From the NCBI RefSeq assembly GCF_001593605.1, contig NZ_CP012836.1, positions 1,426,001 through 1,490,000 of the forward strand: a stretch of 64,000 nucleotides of DNA. Direction: 5' to 3'. Shown here piece by piece: positions 26,344-33,630 of this stretch. The notes beneath the pieces are model-generated. The model was not told the DNA's origin and made no database searches. It worked only from the letters and a program-made list of their open reading frames with translations. This stretch comes from Algoriphagus sanaruensis. GTDB lineage: Bacteria > Bacteroidota > Bacteroidia > Cytophagales > Cyclobacteriaceae. A program made the translations under genes and the position numbers. Position 1 is the stretch's first letter; each line of letters begins with the position of its first letter.

Positions 26344-26376
26344 CAATAAAGCCAGACTTTTTGAGTCTGGCTTTTT
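26344..26376 (-). terminator. Terminator downstream of pdhB, probably two-way
   Basis: The perfect 9-bp stem AGCCAGACT/AGTCTGGCT (26350-26358 with 26364-26372) lies 25 bases past the pdhB stop; T-rich tracts follow on both strands, so it could end transcription from either side. Confidence 0.7.
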
Positions 26377-26396
26377 CAATTTTTATGTGGCTTGTA

Positions 26397-27377
26397 TTAG
26401 CCTTTATAAAGTACCCGATTGATCGCGTCAACGGTACGCTTTACGTTTGGAAGCGTGGCTTCAATGTAGGTTGGAGAGTAGCTCAAAGGAATATCCATTG
26501 AATTAACTCTCATGACAGGAGCATCAAGGTAATCAAATGCATAACGCTGGAAATGATACGTCAATTCGGAAGAAATACCTGCAAGTGGGTTAGCCTCCTC
26601 TACGATTACTACACGGTTTGTCTTTTTCACTGACTCAACACAAGTCGCATAATCAATTGGACGGACGGTGCGAAGATCAATGACTTCACATTCAATTCCT
26701 TGCTTAGCAATTTCTTCAGCAGCCTCTAGTGCTACTTTCATCATTTTTCCGAATGAAATGACTGTGACATCCTTCCCTTTTCGTTTGATATCTGCCACTC
26801 CGATTGGAAGTAGGTATTCACCTTCTGGAACGGCTCCTTTGTCGCTGTACATCACTTCAGACTCCATGAAAATAACTGGATCTGGGTCACGGATCGCTGA
26901 TTTAAGCAGTCCCTTGGCATCATAAGGATTAGAAGGGACAATCACCTTAAGACCTGGAGTATTGGCAAACCAATTTTCAAAGTTGGATGAGTGAGTTGCT
27001 CCAAGCTGACCGGCATTACCGGTAGGTCCTCGAAATACAATAGGAACTGAATAAGCACCACCTGACATAGAGAACATCTTGGCGGCAGAGTTAATGATCT
27101 GGTCAATTGCCACTAGGGAGAAATTGAATGTCATGAACTCGATGATTGGTCTAAGACCATTCATTGCAGCACCTACACCAAGCCCTGCAAAGCCAAGCTC
27201 TGCGATTGGAGTGTCATAAACCCGATCGGGTCCAAATTCGTCCAGCATACCTTGGGAGACCTTATAGGCTCCATTATATTCTGCAACTTCTTCACCCATT
27301 AAAAAGACGTTTTTATCTCGTCTCATTTCCTCGGACATGGCCTCTCTCAAGGCTTCCCGAAATTGTATTTCTCTCAT
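26397..27377 (-). CDS. pdhB: Pyruvate dehydrogenase E1 component, beta subunit
   Basis: This 326-residue subunit of the 2-oxo acid dehydrogenase E1 heterotetramer binds the pyrimidine half of thiamine diphosphate. Typical stretches are MGEEVAEYNGAYKVSQGM, DTPIAELGFAGLGVGAAM (with the catalytic-cycle Glu), FRGPTGNAGQLGATHSS and VIDLRTVRPID. Similarity to the mitochondrial-type PdhB favours pyruvate over branched-chain substrates. The alpha subunit and E2/E3 are not in the window, so the complex is encoded in pieces, as is common in Bacteroidota. A pair of small hairpins separates it from the aldehyde dehydrogenase gene upstream. Confidence 0.93.
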   Translation of the reverse strand: MREIQFREALREAMSEEMRRDKNVFLMGEEVAEYNGAYKVSQGMLDEFGPDRVYDTPIAELGFAGLGVGAAMNGLRPIIEFMTFNFSLVAIDQIINSAAKMFSMSGGAYSVPIVFRGPTGNAGQLGATHSSNFENWFANTPGLKVIVPSNPYDAKGLLKSAIRDPDPVIFMESEVMYSDKGAVPEGEYLLPIGVADIKRKGKDVTVISFGKMMKVALEAAEEIAKQGIECEVIDLRTVRPIDYATCVESVKKTNRVVIVEEANPLAGISSELTYHFQRYAFDYLDAPVMRVNSMDIPLSYSPTYIEATLPNVKRTVDAINRVLYKG

Positions 27378-27422
27378 TGCTTAAAGACAAAATTTTGGCT
27401 CGTAAAAATAGAAAGGAATCGG

Positions 27423-27464
27423 GCATTTGCAAAGAATGCGGGATTCTTTGTCCAAATGGAATCC
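27423..27464 (-). other. Two adjacent small inverted repeats between aldehyde dehydrogenase and pdhB
   Basis: GCATT (27423-27427) pairs with AATGC (27435-27439), and GGATTC (27441-27446) with GAATCC (27459-27464), the latter reaching the aldehyde dehydrogenase stop codon. Both include TTTG/CAAA pairs inside. No T-run follows on the minus strand, so they may be regulatory or RNA-processing signals, not a strong terminator. Confidence 0.35.
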
Positions 27465-28834
27465 TAGCCAAGATAGACGGTCTTGGTATTGACAAATTCT
27501 AGAATTCCTTGTCGGGATAGCTCTCTGCCAAATCCTGATTTTTTGATGCCACCAAAAGGAAGGAAGGGGTTTGAAGCTACCATCGCATTGATGAAAACTG
27601 CACCGGATTCAATCTTTTCCGCCAATTCCTCCGCATGACTTTGGTTTTTACTCCATAAGGAAGCTGCCAGACCAAATTCAGTAGAATTAGCCAGTTTGAT
27701 AGCTTCTTCTTCATCTTCTACTTTAAAAACACAAGCCACTGGACCAAAGAGCTCCTCTGAATATGCAGGTGCATTGACTGGAATATCTGTCAAAATTGTA
27801 GGTGCAAATCGGGCGGAGCCTTTTTCAGGAGCTATTCCCCCTAGTACGACTTTCGCCCCGAGATCGATTGATTTTTGAACTTGCTGGAAAAGTTCTTCCG
27901 CCAAATCTGGCCTTGCCATACAACTGTATTGGCTCTGAGGATCTTTGGGATCCCCTTGGTTTAGACTCGAAATTTCCTCGATGAAAATGGAAATAAATAG
28001 ATCATAAACAGGCGATTCAATGATGAAACGCTTGGCTGCAATACAGCTCTGGCCGAAATTAATCATCCTAGCCTTTGCTGCAGTTTTTGCGGCTAAGGGT
28101 ATATCAGCATCTTTAAGCACAATAAAAGGATCGCTTCCTCCCAATTCCAAAAGTGATTTTTTGATGTTTTTTCCTGCAGCACTTGCCACGGCAGCTCCCG
28201 CCTTTTCGCTACCTGTCAATGAAACTGCCATGACAGCAGGATTTTCTAAAAGAGTCAATGTTTGAGTCGAATCAATCAATAAGGTTTGGAATACACCAGA
28301 AGGAAAGCCTGCTTTTTTAAATACTTCCTCAATTGCCATTGCACACTGCGGTACATTTGAAGCATGTTTTAATAGGGCAGTATTACCAGCAAAAAGAGTA
28401 GGGGCTGCAAAACGAAAGACTTGCCAAAAAGGAAAGTTCCAAGGCATGACTGCAAGGATTGGCCCGAGGGCTTGGTTAATCACCTTTGCTCGATGGCCGT
28501 CAGCTAGTAGAATGGTCTCTGGTTGTAAGAATTCAGCTCCTTTTTCTGCATAAAAATCACAGACCCAAGCGCATTTTTCGATTTCCGCCAGAGATTCGGA
28601 AATTACCTTTCCCATCTCAAGCGTAATCAGCTCAGCATAATATGATTTACTCCTCCTGAGTTCTTCTCCCGCCCTTTTTAATAGGTTACTTTTCCGAGTG
28701 AAACTCTCATTTTTCCAAGCCTGAAAAGCAATTTGAGATCGATCAATAGATTGATCAATTTCCTCTTGCGTCAAAAGATTGTATTCTTGAATTAATTCTC
28801 CCGAATAGGGATTGATTGATTGAATTTTTTTCAT
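27464..28834 (-). CDS. NAD(P)-dependent succinate-semialdehyde dehydrogenase family protein
   Basis: This 456-residue aldehyde dehydrogenase has the general base E230 in LLELGGSDPFIVL, the nucleophile C264 in FGQSCIAAKRF, cofactor motif SLTGSEKAGAAVA and PWNFPFWQ. The closest subgroup by pattern is the short GabD/Sad type that oxidizes succinate semialdehyde and similar aldehydes; the true substrate is unproven, so no symbol is given. The ATG at 28834 overlaps the stop of the rhodanese gene by 4 bases (ATGA), which decides this start over one 30 bases upstream. Confidence 0.9.
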   Translation of the reverse strand: MKKIQSINPYSGELIQEYNLLTQEEIDQSIDRSQIAFQAWKNESFTRKSNLLKRAGEELRRSKSYYAELITLEMGKVISESLAEIEKCAWVCDFYAEKGAEFLQPETILLADGHRAKVINQALGPILAVMPWNFPFWQVFRFAAPTLFAGNTALLKHASNVPQCAMAIEEVFKKAGFPSGVFQTLLIDSTQTLTLLENPAVMAVSLTGSEKAGAAVASAAGKNIKKSLLELGGSDPFIVLKDADIPLAAKTAAKARMINFGQSCIAAKRFIIESPVYDLFISIFIEEISSLNQGDPKDPQSQYSCMARPDLAEELFQQVQKSIDLGAKVVLGGIAPEKGSARFAPTILTDIPVNAPAYSEELFGPVACVFKVEDEEEAIKLANSTEFGLAASLWSKNQSHAEELAEKIESGAVFINAMVASNPFLPFGGIKKSGFGRELSRQGILEFVNTKTVYLG

Positions 28835-29226
28835 TTTTCGGTAGGTTTTCCAGCCTCCTTCCATGCGGTAATTCCGCCTTTTAGCATGTAGACTTTCTTA
28901 AAACCTGCCTTTTGCATTTGATCAGCCGCTCTTCTAGTTCGACTTCCTGATCTGCAGTAAAGGAGGTAAGTTTTGTTTTTATTTAGTTTCTGAATCTCAT
29001 TTGAAAAATTTTCTCCCAAAAAATTTATGTTTAAAGCACCAGTTAAATGACCTTCAGCCATTTCTTCAGGTGTCCGGACATCGACAAGTGTGTTTTTCTT
29101 TTTGGAAATCATTTTTTCGAATTTTTCCAAGGAAAGAACCTGAATGGAGTCTTTTTCAGCAGTTTGAGCCAAAGCAGAGAGATTGATTAGCAATAAAGCA
29201 GCGAAAAGGAGGGTTTTGATTTTCAT
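28831..29226 (-). CDS. Periplasmic rhodanese-like protein
   Basis: This 131-residue protein has a clean signal peptide (LLFAALLLINLSALAQ, cleavage near residue 21) and one rhodanese domain: VDVRTPEEMAEGHLTGALNI, active-site C91 in YLLYCRSGSRTRRA and KVYMLKGGITAWKEAG. Single-domain rhodaneses move sulfane sulfur from donors such as thiosulfate to thiol acceptors; an exported one may act in periplasmic sulfur or redox handling. It is translationally coupled to the aldehyde dehydrogenase, though no shared pathway is evident. Confidence 0.9.
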   Translation of the reverse strand: MKIKTLLFAALLLINLSALAQTAEKDSIQVLSLEKFEKMISKKKNTLVDVRTPEEMAEGHLTGALNINFLGENFSNEIQKLNKNKTYLLYCRSGSRTRRAADQMQKAGFKKVYMLKGGITAWKEAGKPTEK

Positions 29227-29292
29227 ATACGCTTGTAGTTTTTGAATGAAGTCCTGTAATTGAAACTGAAATTTACCAGCTTTCCTTACAAA

Positions 29293-29802
29293 ATGCCCCT
29301 AAAAATCGGATTGATTTCTGACTCCCACAGTTACATTGATCACCAAGTAATTCGCCACTTGCAGGATGTGGATGAAATTTGGCATGCTGGTGACATTGGG
29401 GATTTAGCTGTCATGCATTCTTTGCCCCAAACCAAAATCATACGGGCTGTGTATGGAAATATTGATGGAATAGAAATCCAACAGCGCTATCCAGAATGGA
29501 TTGAGGTAGAGCTGGAAGGTGTCCGGATTTTGATGACACACATTGGAGGAAAGCCTCCTCGCTATGCCAAAGGCGTTAAGGCAAAAATTAAATCATTCGG
29601 TCCCCAATTATTTATTTGTGGGCATTCTCACATTTGTAAAGTGGAATTTGATTCACAATCGCAATGTCTTTATATGAATCCAGGAGCAATCGGTCAACAA
29701 GGATTTCACCAGATGCGAACCATGTTGCTGTTTGAACTCTTTGCAGGAAAAATTGAAAATCTGCGGGTAGTGGAATTAGGGAAGAGAGGTATGAACCTAT
29801 GA
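29293..29802 (+). CDS. YfcE/MJ0936-type metallophosphoesterase
   Basis: This 169-residue protein shows the calcineurin-like metal-binding motifs: IGLISDSHS (Asp/His), WHAGDIGD, YGNIDG, MTHIGGK and ICGHSHICK. The small size matches the YfcE/MJ0936 phosphodiesterases, which cleave model phosphodiesters and whose natural substrate is generally unknown. I take the ATG at 29293; a TTG 33 bases upstream would add residues not usual in the family. It is convergent with the small basic-protein gene and they share one terminator region. Confidence 0.9.
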   Translation: MPLKIGLISDSHSYIDHQVIRHLQDVDEIWHAGDIGDLAVMHSLPQTKIIRAVYGNIDGIEIQQRYPEWIEVELEGVRILMTHIGGKPPRYAKGVKAKIKSFGPQLFICGHSHICKVEFDSQSQCLYMNPGAIGQQGFHQMRTMLLFELFAGKIENLRVVELGKRGMNL

Positions 29803-29803
29803 A

Positions 29804-29832
29804 AACAAAAAAAGCCTGAATGCTCAGGCTTT
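29804..29832 (-). terminator. Terminator of the 47-residue basic protein gene
   Basis: A perfect 9-bp stem AAAGCCTGA/TCAGGCTTT (29811-29819 with 29824-29832) with a 4-base loop, followed on the minus strand by a T-rich run; lies 21 bases after the stop. It may also slow plus-strand transcription. Confidence 0.85.
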
Positions 29833-29853
29833 CTTCACGATCAGATCGTTGAA

Positions 29854-29997
29854 TTATTTATTGAAAGAGGCTTTCAATTCCTCAACATCAACATTTTTGA
29901 TCACAGGCTTAGCGCTCAATTGTTTGATTTTGATCACTCGAGCGTTTTGACCCTGTCTTTTTCTTCTCAATTTTCTTTTAAGTGTAGTTACAGCCAT
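29854..29997 (-). CDS. Small basic conserved-type protein, 47 residues
   Basis: This ORF is short but looks real: ATG at 29997, TAA at 29856-29854, a -7 promoter box 41 bases upstream and a strong terminator downstream. The product starts MAVTTLKRKLRRKRQGQ and ends VIKNVDVEELKASFNK; the first half is highly basic (like ribosomal-protein or RNA-binding tails) and the second half is a short amphipathic helix. I do not recognise a named family. A ribosome-associated or RNA-binding role is a guess from charge and size. It is divergent from hisS. Confidence 0.75.
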   Translation of the reverse strand: MAVTTLKRKLRRKRQGQNARVIKIKQLSAKPVIKNVDVEELKASFNK

Positions 29998-30037
29998 GAC
30001 CGTATATGTTTTAAGTTTTTGATTTCTAAACGAGGCG

Positions 30038-30045
30038 CAAAGATA
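30038..30045 (-). promoter_or_regulatory. Predicted -7 box for the small basic protein gene
   Basis: On the minus strand this reads TATCTTTG, a full TAnnTTTG match, 41 bases upstream of the start. A clear -33 TTTG at normal spacing is not seen. Confidence 0.45.
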
Positions 30046-30132
30046 AAGAGGCAGAATTGATTTGCCTAAGTTTCTTTAAACTTTCTTCGAGTATGTTCCC
30101 CAGTATCGGAAAAGAGTTTTGGGTTTTTGGTT

Positions 30133-30140
30133 TAAATTTG
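30133..30140 (+). promoter_or_regulatory. Predicted -7 box for hisS
   Basis: TAAATTTG matches TAnnTTTG and lies 22 bases before the hisS ATG. TTTG boxes upstream are at non-standard spacing, so confidence is limited. Confidence 0.4.
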
Positions 30141-30162
30141 CCCCTCAACTTAAAAATTTCCC

Positions 30163-31524
30163 ATGCAAAAGCCGTCGCTTCCAAAAGGTACTCGAGATTT
30201 TGGTCCAGTACAAATGGCCCGAAGGACCTATATTTTGGATACTATCAAAGAGACTTTTCAGCTTTTTGGCTATCAGCAAATCGAAACTCCTGCGATGGAA
30301 AACCTCTCCACGCTTACTGGAAAGTATGGGGATGAAGGTGACCAATTACTTTTCAAAATCTTGAATTCTGGAGATTTTCTGAAAGATGTTTCCTCAGAAG
30401 ACTTGGAGAAAGGAAGTGGGGCCACCTTGTCAAAAGTTTCTGAAAAAGGGTTGAGGTATGATTTGACGGTACCTTTTGCACGATATGTAGTGATGAATCG
30501 AAATGAGCTTACCTTTCCCTTTAAGCGATATCAGATTCAGCCAGTATGGAGAGCTGATCGGCCTCAAAAAGGTCGTTACCGGGAATTTTACCAATGTGAT
30601 GCTGATGTAGTAGGAACAGATAGCTTGGTATGTGAAGCAGAAATCGTGTTGATGATTCGTAGGGTATTCGATAGACTGGGATTAAAAGACTACAGCATAA
30701 AAATCAACAATCGAAAAATACTGACAGGAATAGCTGAAGCAATTGGAGAAGCTGGAAAAGAAGGCCCACTCTGCGTTGCTATCGATAAGTTGGATAAAAT
30801 CGGCTGGGAGAAAGTTCAGGAGGAGTTGATACAGCGAGGTTTTTCTCAGGATTCTACCGTGAAGCTACAGCCCTTGGTAGAACTTGGAAATGATATTTTT
30901 CAAAAACTGGAGACCCTTAAAAGTTTTTTAAAAGACTCAGAGGTCGGTCAAAAAGGAATAGCCGAACTCGAGGAAGTTTTCGAAATACTTTCAAAGATGG
31001 GAGAAAACTTAGATTTCGTGGATTTTGATGTGATGTTGGCTCGAGGCCTATCCTATTACACAGGAGCAATTTTTGAGGTCAAAGTACATGGAGTCTCCAT
31101 CGGTTCGGTGAGTGGCGGAGGACGATATGATAACTTGACTGGAGTTTTTGGACTTCCGGGAGTATCTGGAGTCGGATTCTCATTTGGGGTGGATCGTATT
31201 TATGACGTCTTGGATGAATTAAAACTATTCCCTGCCGAAAGCCAACGTGGTACTCAGCTCTTATTGGTCTATTTTGATGCATCAGGAAAAGATTATGCGC
31301 TTTCTTTATTAGCTAGTTTAAGAAAGGCTGGGATTAAAACTGAAATCTATCCAGATGAAGCAAAAATCAAGAAACAACTTGAATTTGCTACCAAAAAAGA
31401 AATCCCTTTTGTAGGGATTTGTGGAGACCAAGAAATAAAAGACCAGGTCTTAGCGCTTAAAAACCTTTCTACGGGTGAGCAAGAGCAGCTTAACTTGCCG
31501 GAAATATTAAAGAGACTGACCTAA
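30163..31524 (+). CDS. hisS: Histidyl-tRNA synthetase
   Basis: This 453-residue class II synthetase has motif 1 region RDFGPVQMARRTYIL, motif 2 WRADRPQKGRYREFYQCDAD, the histidine-specific motif GLSYYTGAIFEV with GGGRYDNL, motif 3 GVGFSFGVDRIYD and a C-terminal anticodon-binding domain (from about 365, LLLVYFDASGKDYAL). It is close to the usual length. Its 3' end overlaps the convergent 95-residue gene by 4 bases, leaving no room for a separate terminator. Confidence 0.97.
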   Translation: MQKPSLPKGTRDFGPVQMARRTYILDTIKETFQLFGYQQIETPAMENLSTLTGKYGDEGDQLLFKILNSGDFLKDVSSEDLEKGSGATLSKVSEKGLRYDLTVPFARYVVMNRNELTFPFKRYQIQPVWRADRPQKGRYREFYQCDADVVGTDSLVCEAEIVLMIRRVFDRLGLKDYSIKINNRKILTGIAEAIGEAGKEGPLCVAIDKLDKIGWEKVQEELIQRGFSQDSTVKLQPLVELGNDIFQKLETLKSFLKDSEVGQKGIAELEEVFEILSKMGENLDFVDFDVMLARGLSYYTGAIFEVKVHGVSIGSVSGGGRYDNLTGVFGLPGVSGVGFSFGVDRIYDVLDELKLFPAESQRGTQLLLVYFDASGKDYALSLLASLRKAGIKTEIYPDEAKIKKQLEFATKKEIPFVGICGDQEIKDQVLALKNLSTGEQEQLNLPEILKRLT

Positions 31525-31808
31525 TCCACAGCGATAATCGCACGGATGAGAATGAATATTCCTCCCTTTAAGGATATAAAATCAGTTCCCACCGCCCAAA
31601 CTGTTGTTTCCACTTGATAAACCATTTGGTCTGAAGTCTCAAAGGTTAATTTTACTTTGGACTGAAGAAGGTTTCCCAAGGTTTGAGAACGGTACAGATC
31701 AGTCATGCGCTTTTTTTGATCTTCCGGATTTTCGAGGACATCACTTTTCCCAAACTGAAGCTGGGGAATGTTTTCTTTCTGAATTTGGATTATCGTTTTC
31801 ATAGGCAT
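31521..31808 (-). CDS. Hypothetical 95-residue protein
   Basis: I do not recognise this family. The product begins MPMKTIIQIQKENIPQLQFG, has a charged middle (LENPEDQKKRMTDLYRSQ) and a beta-rich second half (QVETTVWAVGTDFISLKGG) ending in a hydrophobic IFILIRAIIAVD strand. No signal peptide or membrane helix is evident. It looks like a small cytosolic beta-barrel-type domain. An ATG two codons later (31802) is an equally good start. The stop overlaps the hisS stop by 4 bases in opposite orientation. Confidence 0.65.
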   Translation of the reverse strand: MPMKTIIQIQKENIPQLQFGKSDVLENPEDQKKRMTDLYRSQTLGNLLQSKVKLTFETSDQMVYQVETTVWAVGTDFISLKGGIFILIRAIIAVD

Positions 31809-32000
31809 AATGGTTGATTTTGAAAGAAAAATAAAGAAGGTCTTTTGCCTTCTATTTTAATACCCTTTATATACCGTAGATAGGCGAAAGAAGGTTGCCT
31901 AAAACTTTCTTATGAAATCTATAAGCGCTCCCAGGTAAATGCTTAAGTATTATTGAAGTTTGATCCAAACAGGAGCCATACGGCCCATTGAGATGTTATC

Positions 32001-32008
32001 TATATTTG
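32001..32008 (+). promoter_or_regulatory. Predicted -7 box for ybaB
   Basis: TATATTTG matches TAnnTTTG and sits 15 bases before the ybaB ATG, implying a very short leader; no good -33 box is seen. Confidence 0.4.
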
Positions 32009-32023
32009 TAAAAAAAAGTACGC

Positions 32024-32359
32024 ATGTTTGATTTTATGGGAATGATGGGCAAAGTCAAAGAAGCCCAAGCGAAAATTAAAGAAGCTCAAGCTCGATTAGT
32101 CCATTTGAGTGCAGAAGGTGAAGCAGGAGCCGGAATGGTTAAAGTTTTGGTAAATGGGGAACGGAAAGTTCTAAAAATAGAACTAGATGAAACCCTGCTT
32201 AACCCTAATGATAAAGAAATGCTGAGTGATTTGGTGGTGGCGGCTACCAATCAGGCGTTATTAGCTATTGATCAAAAGATCAAGGAGGAAATGAAAAAGG
32301 CTACAGAAGGGATGATTCCAACTATTCCTGGGATGGATCTCGGAGGTTTTTTCGGATGA
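32024..32359 (+). CDS. YbaB/EbfC nucleoid-associated protein
   Basis: This 111-residue protein has the YbaB layout: N-terminal helix MGKVKEAQAKIKEAQARL, central beta strands with GAGMVKVLVNGERKVLKIELD, a DLVVAATNQALLAIDQKIKEEM helix and a glycine-rich end (IPGMDLGGFFG). YbaB dimers bind DNA and in several bacteria neighbour recR/dnaX; here neither is adjacent. The stop overlaps the glycosyltransferase start by 4 bases (ATGA), an unusual partner. Confidence 0.93.
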   Translation: MFDFMGMMGKVKEAQAKIKEAQARLVHLSAEGEAGAGMVKVLVNGERKVLKIELDETLLNPNDKEMLSDLVVAATNQALLAIDQKIKEEMKKATEGMIPTIPGMDLGGFFG

Positions 32360-33357
32360 GTCAAGCAGCAATTGTCATCTTAAATTATAATGGAGAGGAA
32401 GTTTTAAATCGATTCCTTCCCTCCGTTATTGAGCATTCTCAATATGATTGCTGGGTGATTGACAATTGTAGCTCCGATCATTCGATTGAACTATTAAGGG
32501 ATAAATTTCCCCAGATTTCCGTGATTGAACTTCAAGCCAACCTCGGCTATGCTGGCGGATACAATTGGGGCTTGGAAGCTCTAAAATCTAACTACGAATA
32601 TTTTATTCTTCTCAACTCCGATGTCGAGGTTAGTCCCGGATGGGATTCGAAGTTGGTCGATTTTTTATCCTTAAATAAGGATTATTCAGCTGTACAACCG
32701 AAGATTCTTTCTGCCAAAAACAAGGAGGAGTTTGATTATGCGGGCGCTGGAGGTGGGTTTTTGGATGCCTTAGGCTATCCTTATTGCCGAGGCAGAATCC
32801 TTGAAACCATCGAAAGAGAGGAAGGGCAATATGATGATGTGATTCAAATCGACTGGGCTTCAGGTGCTTGTCTTGCCATTCGATCTACAGACTTTTTTGA
32901 GCAGGATGGGTTTGATGCTCATTTTTTTGCGCACATGGAAGAAATTGATCTGTGTTGGAGACTCCGATTAGCAGGTAAAAAAATTGGGTATATAGGAACC
33001 TCCACTGTGTTCCATTTAGGTGGGGCAACCTTGTCTCGTTCTAGTGCTAAAAAATTGTATTTGAATATTAGAAATAGCTTGAGCATGCTTCACAAAAATC
33101 TCCCTAGTTCTCAATTCTTCGGGGTGGTTTTACTCAAAATGATTTGGGAAACGCTAGCTCTATTTAGCTATTTGTTGAAAGGGCAATTTGAGTTTTCGTC
33201 GGCTATAGCCAAAGGATATTGGGATTTTACTAGGAATTGGAACAAGCTTACCAAAACTCAAAAAATAAAAAACCGACCTATTGGCCGGTCAGGGAAGGTG
33301 TTTTCAATCTTATGGTCTTATTTAATTCTCCGAAGAAAGAAATATTCCCAGCTTTAG
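32356..33357 (+). CDS. Family 2 glycosyltransferase
   Basis: This 333-residue GT-A enzyme has the nucleotide-sugar fold start AIVILNYNGEEVLNRFLPS, the metal-site-like LLNSDVEVSPGW, the acceptor-side WASGACLAIRS and the ED-like motif AHMEEIDLCWRLRLAGKKIGY, which together resemble rhamnosyltransferase (WbbL/RfbN)-type proteins. Donor and acceptor are unknown; the protein probably adds a sugar to a cell-surface glycan at the cytoplasmic face. It is coupled to ybaB and its 3' end overlaps the convergent PspC-like gene by 4 bases. Confidence 0.9.
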   Translation: MSQAAIVILNYNGEEVLNRFLPSVIEHSQYDCWVIDNCSSDHSIELLRDKFPQISVIELQANLGYAGGYNWGLEALKSNYEYFILLNSDVEVSPGWDSKLVDFLSLNKDYSAVQPKILSAKNKEEFDYAGAGGGFLDALGYPYCRGRILETIEREEGQYDDVIQIDWASGACLAIRSTDFFEQDGFDAHFFAHMEEIDLCWRLRLAGKKIGYIGTSTVFHLGGATLSRSSAKKLYLNIRNSLSMLHKNLPSSQFFGVVLLKMIWETLALFSYLLKGQFEFSSAIAKGYWDFTRNWNKLTKTQKIKNRPIGRSGKVFSILWSYLILRRKKYSQL

Positions 33358-33572
33358 TCAAAAAGCACAGGATTATTCATCTTTCTGAAATACTTTCGGA
33401 TTTTCATCATCATAGCCATCACCACATAAATAATGATTGGTGATCCCATGGTGATAAAGGAGGTGTAGATGAAAAACAAGCGAATACTATCGATCGGAAA
33501 GTTCAACTTCTCTCCAAGTCTAGAACAGACACCGAATGCTCGTTCTTCAAAGAATAGTTTCAGCTTTTCCAT
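33354..33572 (-). CDS. PspC-domain membrane protein, short form
   Basis: This is a 72-residue protein with the PspC pattern FGVCSRLGEKLNFPIDSIRLFFIYTS and one or two membrane helices (about 30-53), ending in a basic tail. PspC-type proteins are linked to envelope-stress responses with PspA in enterobacteria; this short form is common in Bacteroidota and its role is unproven. Convergent overlap of 4 bases with the glycosyltransferase gene. Confidence 0.85.
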   Translation of the reverse strand: MEKLKLFFEERAFGVCSRLGEKLNFPIDSIRLFFIYTSFITMGSPIIIYVVMAMMMKIRKYFRKMNNPVLFD

Positions 33573-33630
33573 TTAATTGGGGGTTATAGTTTCGAAAATT
33601 AAACAATTGATTTTGAAATCAATAATTGAA

